From Candidatus Omnitrophota bacterium (GTDB taxonomy: Bacteria > Omnitrophota > Gorgyraeia > Gorgyraeales > Gorgyraeaceae), in contig JAHIEN010000114.1 of NCBI GenBank assembly GCA_018901615.1, positions 1 through 9,746 on the forward strand: DNA of 9,746 bases, read 5' to 3'. The notes beneath the pieces were generated by a model, which saw only the letters and a program-made list of their open reading frames with translations, ran no database searches and was not told where the DNA came from. Made by a program: the position numbers and the translations under genes. How positions within the stretch are numbered: the stretch's first letter is position 1; each line of letters opens with the position of its first letter. Of the stretch, positions 1 to 5,647 are shown one piece after another.

Positions 1-110
1 GACCGCATTTTGGCGGTTTTTAAAAGGGCGAGAACTGTTCGAGCCCCACACCTTCTGCCAGAGGCAGTTTGGTGTGGGGTGAGTTTTCTCGCCCCCGACA
101 AAATGCGGTC
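1..110. repeat. Long nested imperfect hairpin at left edge
   Basis: An 11-bp perfect outer stem pairs gaccgcatttt (1-11) with aaaatgcggtc (100-110). Inside it gggcgagaa (26-34) pairs with ttctcgccc (86-94), ccccacacc (44-52) pairs with ggtgtgggg (71-79), and ctgcc (55-59) pairs with ggcag (63-67) around an aga loop. All four stems are co-linear, so the whole block can fold as one rod with internal loops. This could be a miniature inverted-repeat element, a structured non-coding RNA, or a large hairpin at the 3' end of an upstream transcript. It matches no RNA family I can recognise (not tRNA, SRP RNA, tmRNA or RNase P). A frame is open from base 1 to a stop at 139-141, but its translation looks like no known protein. 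The element may extend left of the window. Confidence 0.6.
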
Positions 111-236
111 TAAAAGGCGGCCCCAAGTAGATTTGGAATAGCTGGGGGCAAATCTTCGACTGAGCGAGCAGGGCCTGTTATGCGCTTAAGAGTGTAGTGT
201 AACTGTTCAGATAATACAATCTCACATTAGCGTACC
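111..236. other. Non-coding stretch upstream of first pilin
   Basis: No gene is supported here. Two mutually exclusive short stems are visible: gcccc (120-124) with ggggc (145-149), and agatttg (129-135) with caaatct (149-155). They share base 149 and interleave, so only one could form at a time. The rest, up to the promoter, is AT-rich and shows no further motif that I would defend. Confidence 0.4.
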
Positions 237-265
237 TTGACAAAGCTGAAAGAGCGTGATATACT
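237..265 (+). promoter_or_regulatory. Consensus sigma70-type promoter for pilin 1
   Basis: A perfect -35 box TTGACA (237-242) is followed by exactly 17 nt and a -10 box TATACT (260-265), one base from the TATAAT consensus. Transcription should begin near 271-273 and give a leader of roughly 62 nt before the ATG at 335. Such a strong promoter fits a pilin, which is normally an abundant protein. Confidence 0.8.
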
Positions 266-300
266 TCATTTAACTTTTAATCAGGCATTATTATATCTTT

Positions 301-327
301 TACCCATTTTAATGGGTAGAAAGGAGG
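301..327 (+). promoter_or_regulatory. Leader hairpin abutting pilin 1 ribosome binding site
   Basis: The palindrome tacccatt-tt-aatgggta (301-318) lies in the predicted leader, two bases before a strong Shine-Dalgarno AAGGAGG (321-327) placed 7 nt from the ATG at 335. A stem here could stabilise the mRNA 5' end or modulate ribosome access, but the Shine-Dalgarno itself stays outside the stem. The ribosome binding site fixes the start of the pilin. Confidence 0.5.
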
Positions 328-334
328 AAGAAGA

Positions 335-781
335 ATGCTTAAGTTAAGACAGAAGCATGGTTTTACACTCGTAGAAATAATGATAGTAGTCGCAATCATA
401 TCTTTATTAGCAGCTATAGCGATACCGAATTTACTACGAGCAAGGCATAATGCGAATGAGGCAGCGTCAATCGCGGCCTTAAGGACCATCTCCACAGCTT
501 GCGAGAGTTTTCGTTCCGCGCAGACACCTACGACGTATCCTGCGACTCTTGCAGTACTTGGCTCAGCAGTGCCGCCATATATTGACAATGCTTTGGCTGG
601 TGCTACAGCCGCTGGAACCGCAAAACAGGGGTATTTTTATACCTACGCGCTGACAAACGCAAACCAGTTCACGTGTACAGCCTCGCCTGCAGTGAGCGGC
701 ACAACAGGAACGCGTGTTTTCTTCGTGGATGAGAGCGGAGTAATCAGGGTGACCAACGTATCAGGAGCGCCGATAGAATAA
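335..781 (+). CDS. Type IV pilin / GspG-like pseudopilin 1
   Basis: This encodes a 148-residue prepilin. The class III leader is short and basic (MLKLRQKHG) and is cut by prepilin peptidase between G9 and F10; the mature protein starts FTLVEIMIVVAIISLLAAIA, with the conserved Glu at mature position 5 and a hydrophobic N-terminal helix that packs in the pilus core. The motif RARHNANE follows, then a small soluble domain with a PPYID segment, KQGY, and a C-terminal TGTRVFFVDESGVI stretch common in GspG/PilA-like proteins of uncultured bacteria. Sequence alone does not decide whether it is a major pilin or a pseudopilin, but the pilMNOPQ operon downstream and the strong private promoter favour a structural pilin. 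It has its own terminator, so it is probably monocistronic. It is a paralogue of the next gene. The start is fixed by AAGGAGG 7 nt upstream. Confidence 0.9.
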   Translation: MLKLRQKHGFTLVEIMIVVAIISLLAAIAIPNLLRARHNANEAASIAALRTISTACESFRSAQTPTTYPATLAVLGSAVPPYIDNALAGATAAGTAKQGYFYTYALTNANQFTCTASPAVSGTTGTRVFFVDESGVIRVTNVSGAPIE

Positions 782-807
782 GGCACTGGATAGCGTAAGA
801 TTAACTC

Positions 808-849
808 AAACCCGTCCGCCACAAAAAGTGGCGGACGGGTTTATTATTT
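808..849 (+). terminator. Strong intrinsic terminator after pilin 1
   Basis: A perfect 15-bp GC-rich stem (808-822 with 828-842, arm core cccgtccgccac) encloses an aaaaa loop and is followed by a T-rich tail attattttt (841-849 region). It closes the first pilin transcript 27 nt past the stop codon and isolates it from the second pilin. Confidence 0.95.
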
Positions 850-875
850 TTCCGCCCAAAAAGGGCAGATTTTGC

Positions 876-902
876 TTGACATTATGCGCATACTGGTATA
901 AA
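876..902 (+). promoter_or_regulatory. Probable promoter for pilin 2
   Basis: A perfect -35 TTGACA lies at 876-881. The -10 is less certain: TATAAA (897-902), preceded by TGG like an extended -10, is only 15 nt away; TAAATT (899-904) sits at 17 nt; TATAAT (905-910) is at 23 nt. With either of the first two, transcription would start near 909-912, only a few bases before the ATG at 916, which bears on the true start of the gene. Confidence 0.55.
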
Positions 903-915
903 TTTATAATCACAT

Positions 916-1395
916 ATGATTACTTGGGTTAAAGACCAAAGAGAAGGGCATGAAAGATTTGGAAGTGGGTTTACATTAGTCGAAATAATGATCGTTGTCG
1001 CGATCGTAATGACGCTTTCGACGCTTGCTATTTCCAGTGTCCTGCGCGCCAGGCACAATGCCAATGAAATGGCCGCGGTGGCCGCATGCAGGACTATTGT
1101 TACCGCGTGCCAAAATTTTTACGCTAATACCTACCCGCATGCCTATCCCAGCGGTCTTTCAGAGCTCGTGCCGCCTGTTTCTGATCCGCCATATATAGAC
1201 AGTGTTCTTGCCGCCGGCACAAAGCAGGGGTATAACTTTGTTTATAGCCGGGTGAACTCAGAGAGCTTTGTTTTAAACGCCAGCCCTGCAGTTCTGGGTA
1301 AGACAGGTTCCCGTTATTTTTACGCTGACGAAACAAGTGTGATCAAGGCGAGCTCTACTGGCCAGGCAGGCCCAAGTGACCCAGTAGTAGAATAA
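916..1395 (+). CDS. Type IV pilin / GspG-like pseudopilin 2
   Basis: This 159-residue prepilin is clearly paralogous to the gene before it. It shares GFTLVEIMIVVAI, RARHNANE, a PPYID segment, KQGY and an ASPAV-G-TG-R-F-DE block, and adds a short C-terminal tail (about 15 residues, rich in Ser, Gly and Pro). Prepilin peptidase would cut after G18, before FTLVE, with Glu23 as mature Glu5. The leader as read, MITWVKDQREGHERFGSG, is unusually long; there is no Shine-Dalgarno before the ATG at 916, and the predicted transcription start lies only a few bases upstream. An ATG at 950 preceded by a purine-rich run is out of frame by one base; one more A after it would give MKRFGSGFTLVE, a textbook leader. 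So the N-terminus is doubtful (indel, or unusual initiation), while the body of the gene is solid. No terminator follows, so read-through into pilM is possible. Confidence 0.85.
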   Translation: MITWVKDQREGHERFGSGFTLVEIMIVVAIVMTLSTLAISSVLRARHNANEMAAVAACRTIVTACQNFYANTYPHAYPSGLSELVPPVSDPPYIDSVLAAGTKQGYNFVYSRVNSESFVLNASPAVLGKTGSRYFYADETSVIKASSTGQAGPSDPVVE

Positions 1396-1408
1396 ATTCC
1401 TATGTATT

Positions 1409-1414
1409 TATAAT
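1409..1414 (+). promoter_or_regulatory. Possible -10 element upstream of pilM
   Basis: A perfect TATAAT hexamer lies 28-33 nt before the pilM start in an AT-rich spacer, but the sequence 17 nt upstream has no recognisable -35 box. It could be a weak promoter for the pilM-Q operon, or the operon may be read through from the pilin 2 promoter, since no terminator intervenes. Confidence 0.25.
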
Positions 1415-1447
1415 AGCATCTATTTATTATATATTGGAGCCATGGGT

Positions 1448-2428
1448 ATGAAAAAAACAGTTGGAATAGATATAGGCAAGCACAGCATAAAGCTCATAGA
1501 GCTTGAGGATAAAAAGGGCCATCTTGAAATTACGAATGTGGCTATCAGACGCATTGTGGATGGAGATACGAAATCAGCGCTTAAGGATATCGTTTCTGCT
1601 TCAAAGTTGTCATTGAAACGCGTGAATGCATCATTGTCCGGACCGTCTGTAATCGTCAGATATATAGAGATGCCTCCAATGAAGATAGAAGAGCTCAGGA
1701 GCGCTATCAGGTTTGAGGCAGAGAAATATATACCTTTTAATGTAAAAAATTCAATCATTGACTGCGCTGTGCTTGACAAGGCGTCTTCTTCCAGCCAGCG
1801 CGTGCTGATGGTAGCCGCCAAGAAAGACGATGTGAATAGCCTTATAGAGCTTTTCAGGGATGCGGACCTTGAGATAGACACCATGGATATAGACAGTTTC
1901 GCGTTTTTTAATTCTTTTCACAGGGTCGATCCTGAGAATAAGAATGAAAATGCCTACGCGCTGATTAATATAGGCGCAAGGTTTTCAAATATGAATATAA
2001 TAACAAAGGGCAATGTCTATTTTACAAGAGATATACTGTGGGGCGGGATAGATGTTACAGGCAGGATCAAAGACGCCTCGGGGCTTGGCCTTGATGACGC
2101 TGAGGCATTGAAGCAAAAACCAGCTGAGAGGCGGGACGAGGTCGTGGGTATGATTACCTCGGTTCTGGAAAGATTTACTTCTCAGGTGAGGATGTCGTTC
2201 GATTATTTTGAATCCCAGTTTGGAAAAAACGTGGAGCGGATCTATATCAGCGGAGGCACAGCCTATCTTTTTAATATAGTGGATTTTTTAAAAGACAACC
2301 TGGGAGTGGACACGCTAATGTGGGATCCATTTGATGGCATAAACATAGAGGAAGCGGCGAGAGAGAAAAATATAAAAGGCCTGCCTGCTGTTTTTGCGGT
2401 AGCAGTGGGACTGGCATTGAGAAAATGA
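1448..2428 (+). CDS. pilM: PilM, actin-like ATPase of pilus alignment complex
   Basis: PilM is a cytoplasmic FtsA/actin-fold protein that binds nucleotide and the N-terminal tail of PilN, forming the cytoplasmic ring of the type IV pilus alignment complex. The 326 residues open with the phosphate-1 motif VGIDIGKHSIKLIEL (5-19). They continue with the PilM-typical EMPPMKIEELRSAIRFEAEK (74-93) and YIPF, a second phosphate-binding region at ALINIG (171-176), and the adenosine motif ISGGTAYL (267-274), ending in GLPAVFAVAVGLALR. There is no membrane segment. I chose the ATG at 1448 because GGAG (1436-1439) lies 8 nt upstream; the ATG at 1442 (two residues longer) is only 2 nt from it. The stop overlaps the pilN start by 4 nt (ATGA), indicating translational coupling. 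It is the first gene of the compact pilMNOPQ run. Confidence 0.93.
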   Translation: MKKTVGIDIGKHSIKLIELEDKKGHLEITNVAIRRIVDGDTKSALKDIVSASKLSLKRVNASLSGPSVIVRYIEMPPMKIEELRSAIRFEAEKYIPFNVKNSIIDCAVLDKASSSSQRVLMVAAKKDDVNSLIELFRDADLEIDTMDIDSFAFFNSFHRVDPENKNENAYALINIGARFSNMNIITKGNVYFTRDILWGGIDVTGRIKDASGLGLDDAEALKQKPAERRDEVVGMITSVLERFTSQVRMSFDYFESQFGKNVERIYISGGTAYLFNIVDFLKDNLGVDTLMWDPFDGINIEEAAREKNIKGLPAVFAVAVGLALRK

Positions 2429-3003
2429 TAGAAATAAACCTTTTACCAGAAGAAATGCGTAAGCGGAAAAAGATGAACCTTAAGCTGGATCTTGAGGTAA
2501 TTGGCAAGGTCAAGTTTCTGGCAGGGGGGGCGCTTGCCGGGATCCTGGTATTCCTGATAATTTTTTTATTCGCGGGTTCTTCTATCAGGAAAAGGCAGAT
2601 TATCGGAATGATGATGAAGGAGCAGGCAATCTCCGCTGAGAAGGCCCAGGCTGAAGAGGCAAACAAAGAGATCATATTTTTGATGGCCCGGTTGACAGAG
2701 CTCAATGAGATCACAAAGAGGAAATTCATCTGGTCGGATAAATTGAACGAACTTTCAGACCTTGTCCTGCCCGGCATCTGGCTTACGCGTATTTATACAG
2801 ACGCGGACAACAGATTTATAATCGAAGGCAGCGTTATCTCAAAAAAAGAAGAGGCAATGGCAACAGTGGGGAAGTTCATGAAGGATATAAGGGAAAGGCA
2901 AACGTTCTTTAAAGATTTCAGTAATATAAAACTTGAGTCTGTCCAGCGCAAAGGCACGGGTGACAGGGATGTGGTTGATTACAGGATAGTCTTGTACTTT
3001 TGA
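2425..3003 (+). CDS. pilN: PilN, inner-membrane pilus assembly protein
   Basis: PilN is a bitopic inner-membrane protein whose short cytoplasmic tail docks into PilM and whose periplasmic domain pairs with PilO. The 192-residue product begins MIEINLLPEEMRKRKK, which contains the INLLP motif that is the family signature and PilM-binding site. A basic stretch, one membrane helix (about 31-51, rich in Leu, Ile, Phe and Gly), a probable coiled coil (about 53-95) and a ferredoxin-like periplasmic domain follow. The length is normal for the family. It starts inside the pilM stop codon by a 4-nt ATGA overlap with no strong Shine-Dalgarno, so it is probably translated by coupling. Identification rests on the N-terminal motif, the topology and the position between pilM and pilO. 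Confidence 0.9.
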   Translation: MIEINLLPEEMRKRKKMNLKLDLEVIGKVKFLAGGALAGILVFLIIFLFAGSSIRKRQIIGMMMKEQAISAEKAQAEEANKEIIFLMARLTELNEITKRKFIWSDKLNELSDLVLPGIWLTRIYTDADNRFIIEGSVISKKEEAMATVGKFMKDIRERQTFFKDFSNIKLESVQRKGTGDRDVVDYRIVLYF

Positions 3004-3009
3004 AATAAT

Positions 3010-3570
3010 ATGGACCCCAAAGAAAAACAAAAACTTATGGTATTGTTAGGGATATTCGGCATTGCCGCGGTGGTGATGTTTTATAACCTTTTGTTAAAGC
3101 CGCAGCTGGCAGGATTTTCTGTGAGGAATAAAGAATATCAGGACATCAGGGCCAGGGTCAAGGGCGCGGAGGCATTGATAAGGAATAAGGCAAGGATTAA
3201 GAATCAGCATGAAGAATTAAAAAAACAAACGGCCCAGCTTGAAAAACGGCTATCTCTTCATGATGAGATCTCGGGGCTTCTTGAGGATTTTTCAAGGATA
3301 GCGGAATCCTCCGGCGTTAAGATACTCAGGATCAAACCTCTTGAGGTTGTGGATGACCAGACGCGGGCAAATGCCAGAAGCGGCGTCTATGTGGAATTTC
3401 CCATACTGATAGAGGCGAGGGCCGGCTATCACCAGTGCGGCCTGTTTGTCAATAAGCTGGAGACAATGGAAAAGATCATAAAGATCGAAGACATAGACAT
3501 AAAGGGTATAGCGACAGACCCCAGGCGCCACGATATAAAGTTGAGGACAAAGGCATACGTAATAAAATGA
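3010..3570 (+). CDS. pilO: PilO-like inner-membrane pilus assembly protein
   Basis: This is a 186-residue bitopic protein with a short lysine-rich cytoplasmic tail (MDPKEKQK), one membrane helix (about 9-28), a long charged coiled coil (about 41-83) and a C-terminal alpha/beta domain. That is the architecture of PilO, the periplasmic partner of PilN (GspM-like fold). PilO sequences diverge widely, so the call rests on topology, size and position after pilN rather than on a sharp motif. It starts 6 nt after the pilN stop with no clear Shine-Dalgarno, and its end overlaps the next gene by 4 nt. The single Cys (C143) in the periplasmic domain is not known to matter. A small palindrome, aacctc-tt-gaggtt (3335-3348), lies inside it, probably by chance. 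Confidence 0.85.
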   Translation: MDPKEKQKLMVLLGIFGIAAVVMFYNLLLKPQLAGFSVRNKEYQDIRARVKGAEALIRNKARIKNQHEELKKQTAQLEKRLSLHDEISGLLEDFSRIAESSGVKILRIKPLEVVDDQTRANARSGVYVEFPILIEARAGYHQCGLFVNKLETMEKIIKIEDIDIKGIATDPRRHDIKLRTKAYVIK

Positions 3571-3929
3571 CGATTATGAAGAAAATGTTAATGGTATCTC
3601 TGGTTTTACTGATAGCCGGCTTGGCGTTTTTCGCGTTTGCCGAAGAGGAATTTACCTATGACGCAAAGGGTAAAAGGGACCCTTTTGTGCCTCTTGTTTC
3701 AAAAGGAGGGGTGTATGTCTCTGACGCTTATGGAATAAGCGGTATAAAAGATATAAGGCTCGAAGGCATTGTCTGGGATGAGGCCAAAGGTTCTATTGCC
3801 ATAATAAACGGAGAGATCGTCAGGGAAGGCCAGAAGATCGGCGCGGCAGAGGTCTTGAGGATAGAAAAAGACGCTGTTGTGTTCGATATTGATGGCGAAG
3901 AAAAAAAGCTCGAATTAACCAGCGATTAA
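3567..3929 (+). CDS. pilP: PilP-like periplasmic pilus assembly protein
   Basis: This 120-residue exported protein has an N-terminal signal peptide (KKM, a long hydrophobic core, then AFA before EEEF, a plausible signal peptidase I site). It also carries the KRDPFVPL motif found in PilP and in related linkers between the inner-membrane complex and the secretin. The remainder (IKDIRLEGIVWDEAKGSIAI, then a segment predicted to be beta-rich) fits the small PilP beta-sandwich that binds the secretin N-domains. Classical PilP is a lipoprotein; here no lipobox Cys is visible, so it is probably soluble or held by uncleaved signal. Two starts are possible: ATG at 3567 overlapping pilO (used here) or ATG at 3576, which gives the neater signal peptide MKKMLMVSLV. 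Neither has a strong Shine-Dalgarno. Confidence 0.8.
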   Translation: MTIMKKMLMVSLVLLIAGLAFFAFAEEEFTYDAKGKRDPFVPLVSKGGVYVSDAYGISGIKDIRLEGIVWDEAKGSIAIINGEIVREGQKIGAAEVLRIEKDAVVFDIDGEEKKLELTSD

Positions 3930-3930
3930 C

Positions 3931-3936
3931 AGGAGG
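3931..3936 (+). promoter_or_regulatory. Ribosome binding site that fixes the pilQ start
   Basis: AGGAGG ends at 3936 and sits 5 nt before the ATG at 3942. A GTG at 3936 in the same frame overlaps the Shine-Dalgarno itself and cannot use it, so the ATG is the real start. Confidence 0.85.
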
Positions 3937-3941
3937 TGGAG

Positions 3942-5342
3942 ATGAAAATATTGAGATGTTCAGGAGTTTTGGTGGTCATGTTTTTTGTGGCTGCTTCTTT
4001 GTGCGCGCAAGAGGCTGATACCAAGGCAATGGATAGCAATATTGAGGGCGATTTGGAGGTCTCAGCCACAACTTCCCCCGGCAACGTAACGCTGGATTTT
4101 AAAGACGCGGATATCACAAATGTCCTGAGGATACTTTCTTACAAAAGCGGCATCAATATAGTCGCGGGAAAGGATGTTACAGGCCCTATCACGATAAGGC
4201 TCACTGACGTGCCATGGGATAAAGCGCTGGATGTAATACTGAGGACATACGGGTATACTTACGAGCGGGAAGGGAACATAATACGCGTCACCACAACAGA
4301 AAACCTGGCAAAGGAAGAACTTATCACAGAAGTTTTTTCCCTTAATTACGCCAACGCGGAAGATGTCCCGGCAGCAATAGAAGAGATGCTTAGCGAAAGA
4401 GGAAGTATTAAATATGACAACAGAGCGAATCTTGTAATAGTTACAGATATCGCTACAAATATCTATAAGATAAGGCAGGTGATAGATAAGCTTGACAGAA
4501 GAACGCAGCAGGTGAATATAGAGGCAAAGATAATAGAGGCCACGCTCGATAAGGATGATAAGCTGGGTATTAACTGGACGACTCTGATAACTGCCACGGG
4601 CTCGGCAAGGCCCACAACAGCGCCGTTTCATGCCGGCAACTATGGGCTGCATATGTATCCTAATGCAGATACCAGCGCACCCGCAGGCACCAGTATCGGA
4701 GTATTTCCATCAGGCGGAGGCACTGTCTTTCCGCTGGCCCTGCCAAGCAACTTTACCCTGGGCACGCTTGATTTTACACAGCTGCAAGCAGTGCTTCAGA
4801 TCTTAAAGTCAAAGACAAACACAAAGATAATATCTAATCCCAGAATTACAACGCTTGATAATAAGGAGGCGAATATAGTTGTCGCCACTACTTTCAGCAT
4901 ACCGATTTATGAACGCAATGCCTCGACAGGCAATATTGAGATTACAGGCTATGAAGAAAAAGAACTAGGGGTCACTTTAGCGGTAACGCCTCAGGTAAAC
5001 CCCGAAGGTTATATAGTAGTCAAGCTAGAGCCGGAGGTATCTGCCTTTTTATCCTGGGACACCTTTAGCACATCAGGAGGCACTATACAGGCGCCAAGGT
5101 TTTCTACCCGCAGGGCCTCTACAGAGGTAATGGTGAAAGACGGAGAGACTATAGTTATAGGAGGCCTTATAAAAGAAAACACAATAGATACAGTGGTAAA
5201 GGTGCCGATACTGGGAGATATTCCTTTATTGGGCCTGATCTTCAAGAGAAAAGAAAAATCAGTAGATACTACAGATCTCTTGTTTTTTGTAACAGTTAAT
5301 CTTGTCAACCCTGATTCCACGCCTGCTGTTGCGTCTGAATGA
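3942..5342 (+). CDS. pilQ: PilQ-type outer-membrane secretin
   Basis: This encodes the multimeric outer-membrane pore through which the pilus exits. The 466 residues comprise a signal peptide (about 1-22, cut near LCA/QE), an STN-type N0 domain (about 49-118, VTLDFKDADITNVLRIL to GNIIRVTT), one secretin N1 domain (about 127-188) and the secretin beta-barrel core (about 192-455). The core bears the family signature VPILGDIPLLGLIFK (421-435), preceded by GETIVIGGLI. There is a Gly/Ser/Thr/Pro-rich loop at about 218-265. It is short for PilQ: the AMIN peptidoglycan-binding repeats of the proteobacterial protein are absent. GspD-type secretins have several N domains, so the single N1 and the pilMNOP neighbours favour PilQ. 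Its TGA overlaps the next gene's ATG by 4 nt, so the downstream housekeeping genes appear co-transcribed with it. Confidence 0.93.
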   Translation: MKILRCSGVLVVMFFVAASLCAQEADTKAMDSNIEGDLEVSATTSPGNVTLDFKDADITNVLRILSYKSGINIVAGKDVTGPITIRLTDVPWDKALDVILRTYGYTYEREGNIIRVTTTENLAKEELITEVFSLNYANAEDVPAAIEEMLSERGSIKYDNRANLVIVTDIATNIYKIRQVIDKLDRRTQQVNIEAKIIEATLDKDDKLGINWTTLITATGSARPTTAPFHAGNYGLHMYPNADTSAPAGTSIGVFPSGGGTVFPLALPSNFTLGTLDFTQLQAVLQILKSKTNTKIISNPRITTLDNKEANIVVATTFSIPIYERNASTGNIEITGYEEKELGVTLAVTPQVNPEGYIVVKLEPEVSAFLSWDTFSTSGGTIQAPRFSTRRASTEVMVKDGETIVIGGLIKENTIDTVVKVPILGDIPLLGLIFKRKEKSVDTTDLLFFVTVNLVNPDSTPAVASE

Positions 5343-5647
5343 ACGCGGTTAAATTAGAGATCAGATTCTGTAAAAAGGGGCTGTTAAGGTATATCTCTCA
5401 CCTGGATGTCCTTAGGTTGTTTCAAAGGGCTGTGAGACGAGCTGACCTGCCTGTTGCCTTGAGTCAGGGATTTACCCCTCACTACAGGATAAGTTTTGAT
5501 AATGCCCTGAAGCTCGGAGTGGAAAGCGATAACGAAAAAGCTGTTTTTAAACTTAAAGAGTGGCTTGATCCAAAAGAATTTACAAGAAGAATGAATGAGA
5601 AATTACCGGAAGGGATAATGGTGTTGGAATGCAAAAAGAGATTTTGA
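5339..5647 (+). CDS. DUF2344 / radical-SAM-linked protein, half-length
   Basis: The 102-residue protein matches the N-terminal half of the DUF2344 (TIGR03936, radical-SAM-linked) family, whose exact role is unknown. Recognisable elements are LEIRFCKKGLLRYISHLDVL, FQRAVRRADLPVALSQGFTP, RISFDNALKLGVES and LDPKEFTRRMNEKLPEGI. Family members that I know are about twice this length and are often fused to, or follow, a radical SAM protein; here the reading stops soon after LPEGIMVLE, and the preceding gene is pilQ. The C-terminal half has no room, since rng starts 19 nt before this stop. It may be a reduced but working form or a decaying remnant; the intact frame and the 4-nt coupling to pilQ argue for function. 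There is no Shine-Dalgarno. Position directly before rng is the usual one for this family. Confidence 0.8.
   Translation: MNAVKLEIRFCKKGLLRYISHLDVLRLFQRAVRRADLPVALSQGFTPHYRISFDNALKLGVESDNEKAVFKLKEWLDPKEFTRRMNEKLPEGIMVLECKKRF

Noticed and set aside
1..141. Frame open from the left edge to a TAG at 139-141, possibly the C-terminus of an upstream gene
   Set aside because: The translation resembles no family I know and the stretch is dominated by the hairpin; the complementary strand is open through the hairpin too, as expected for a palindrome without stops.
2271..2777. 168-codon minus strand frame across the pilM/pilN junction
   Set aside because: Antisense to two recognised genes; no motif or ribosome binding site.
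3335..3348. Palindrome aacctc-tt-gaggtt inside pilO
   Set aside because: It shares the hexamer of the decamer array, but it is a single short copy within coding sequence and fits the codon choices; chance is the simplest explanation.
4062..4652. 196-codon minus strand frame within pilQ
   Set aside because: Antisense to well-conserved secretin domains, Cys/Tyr-rich, with no recognisable domain.
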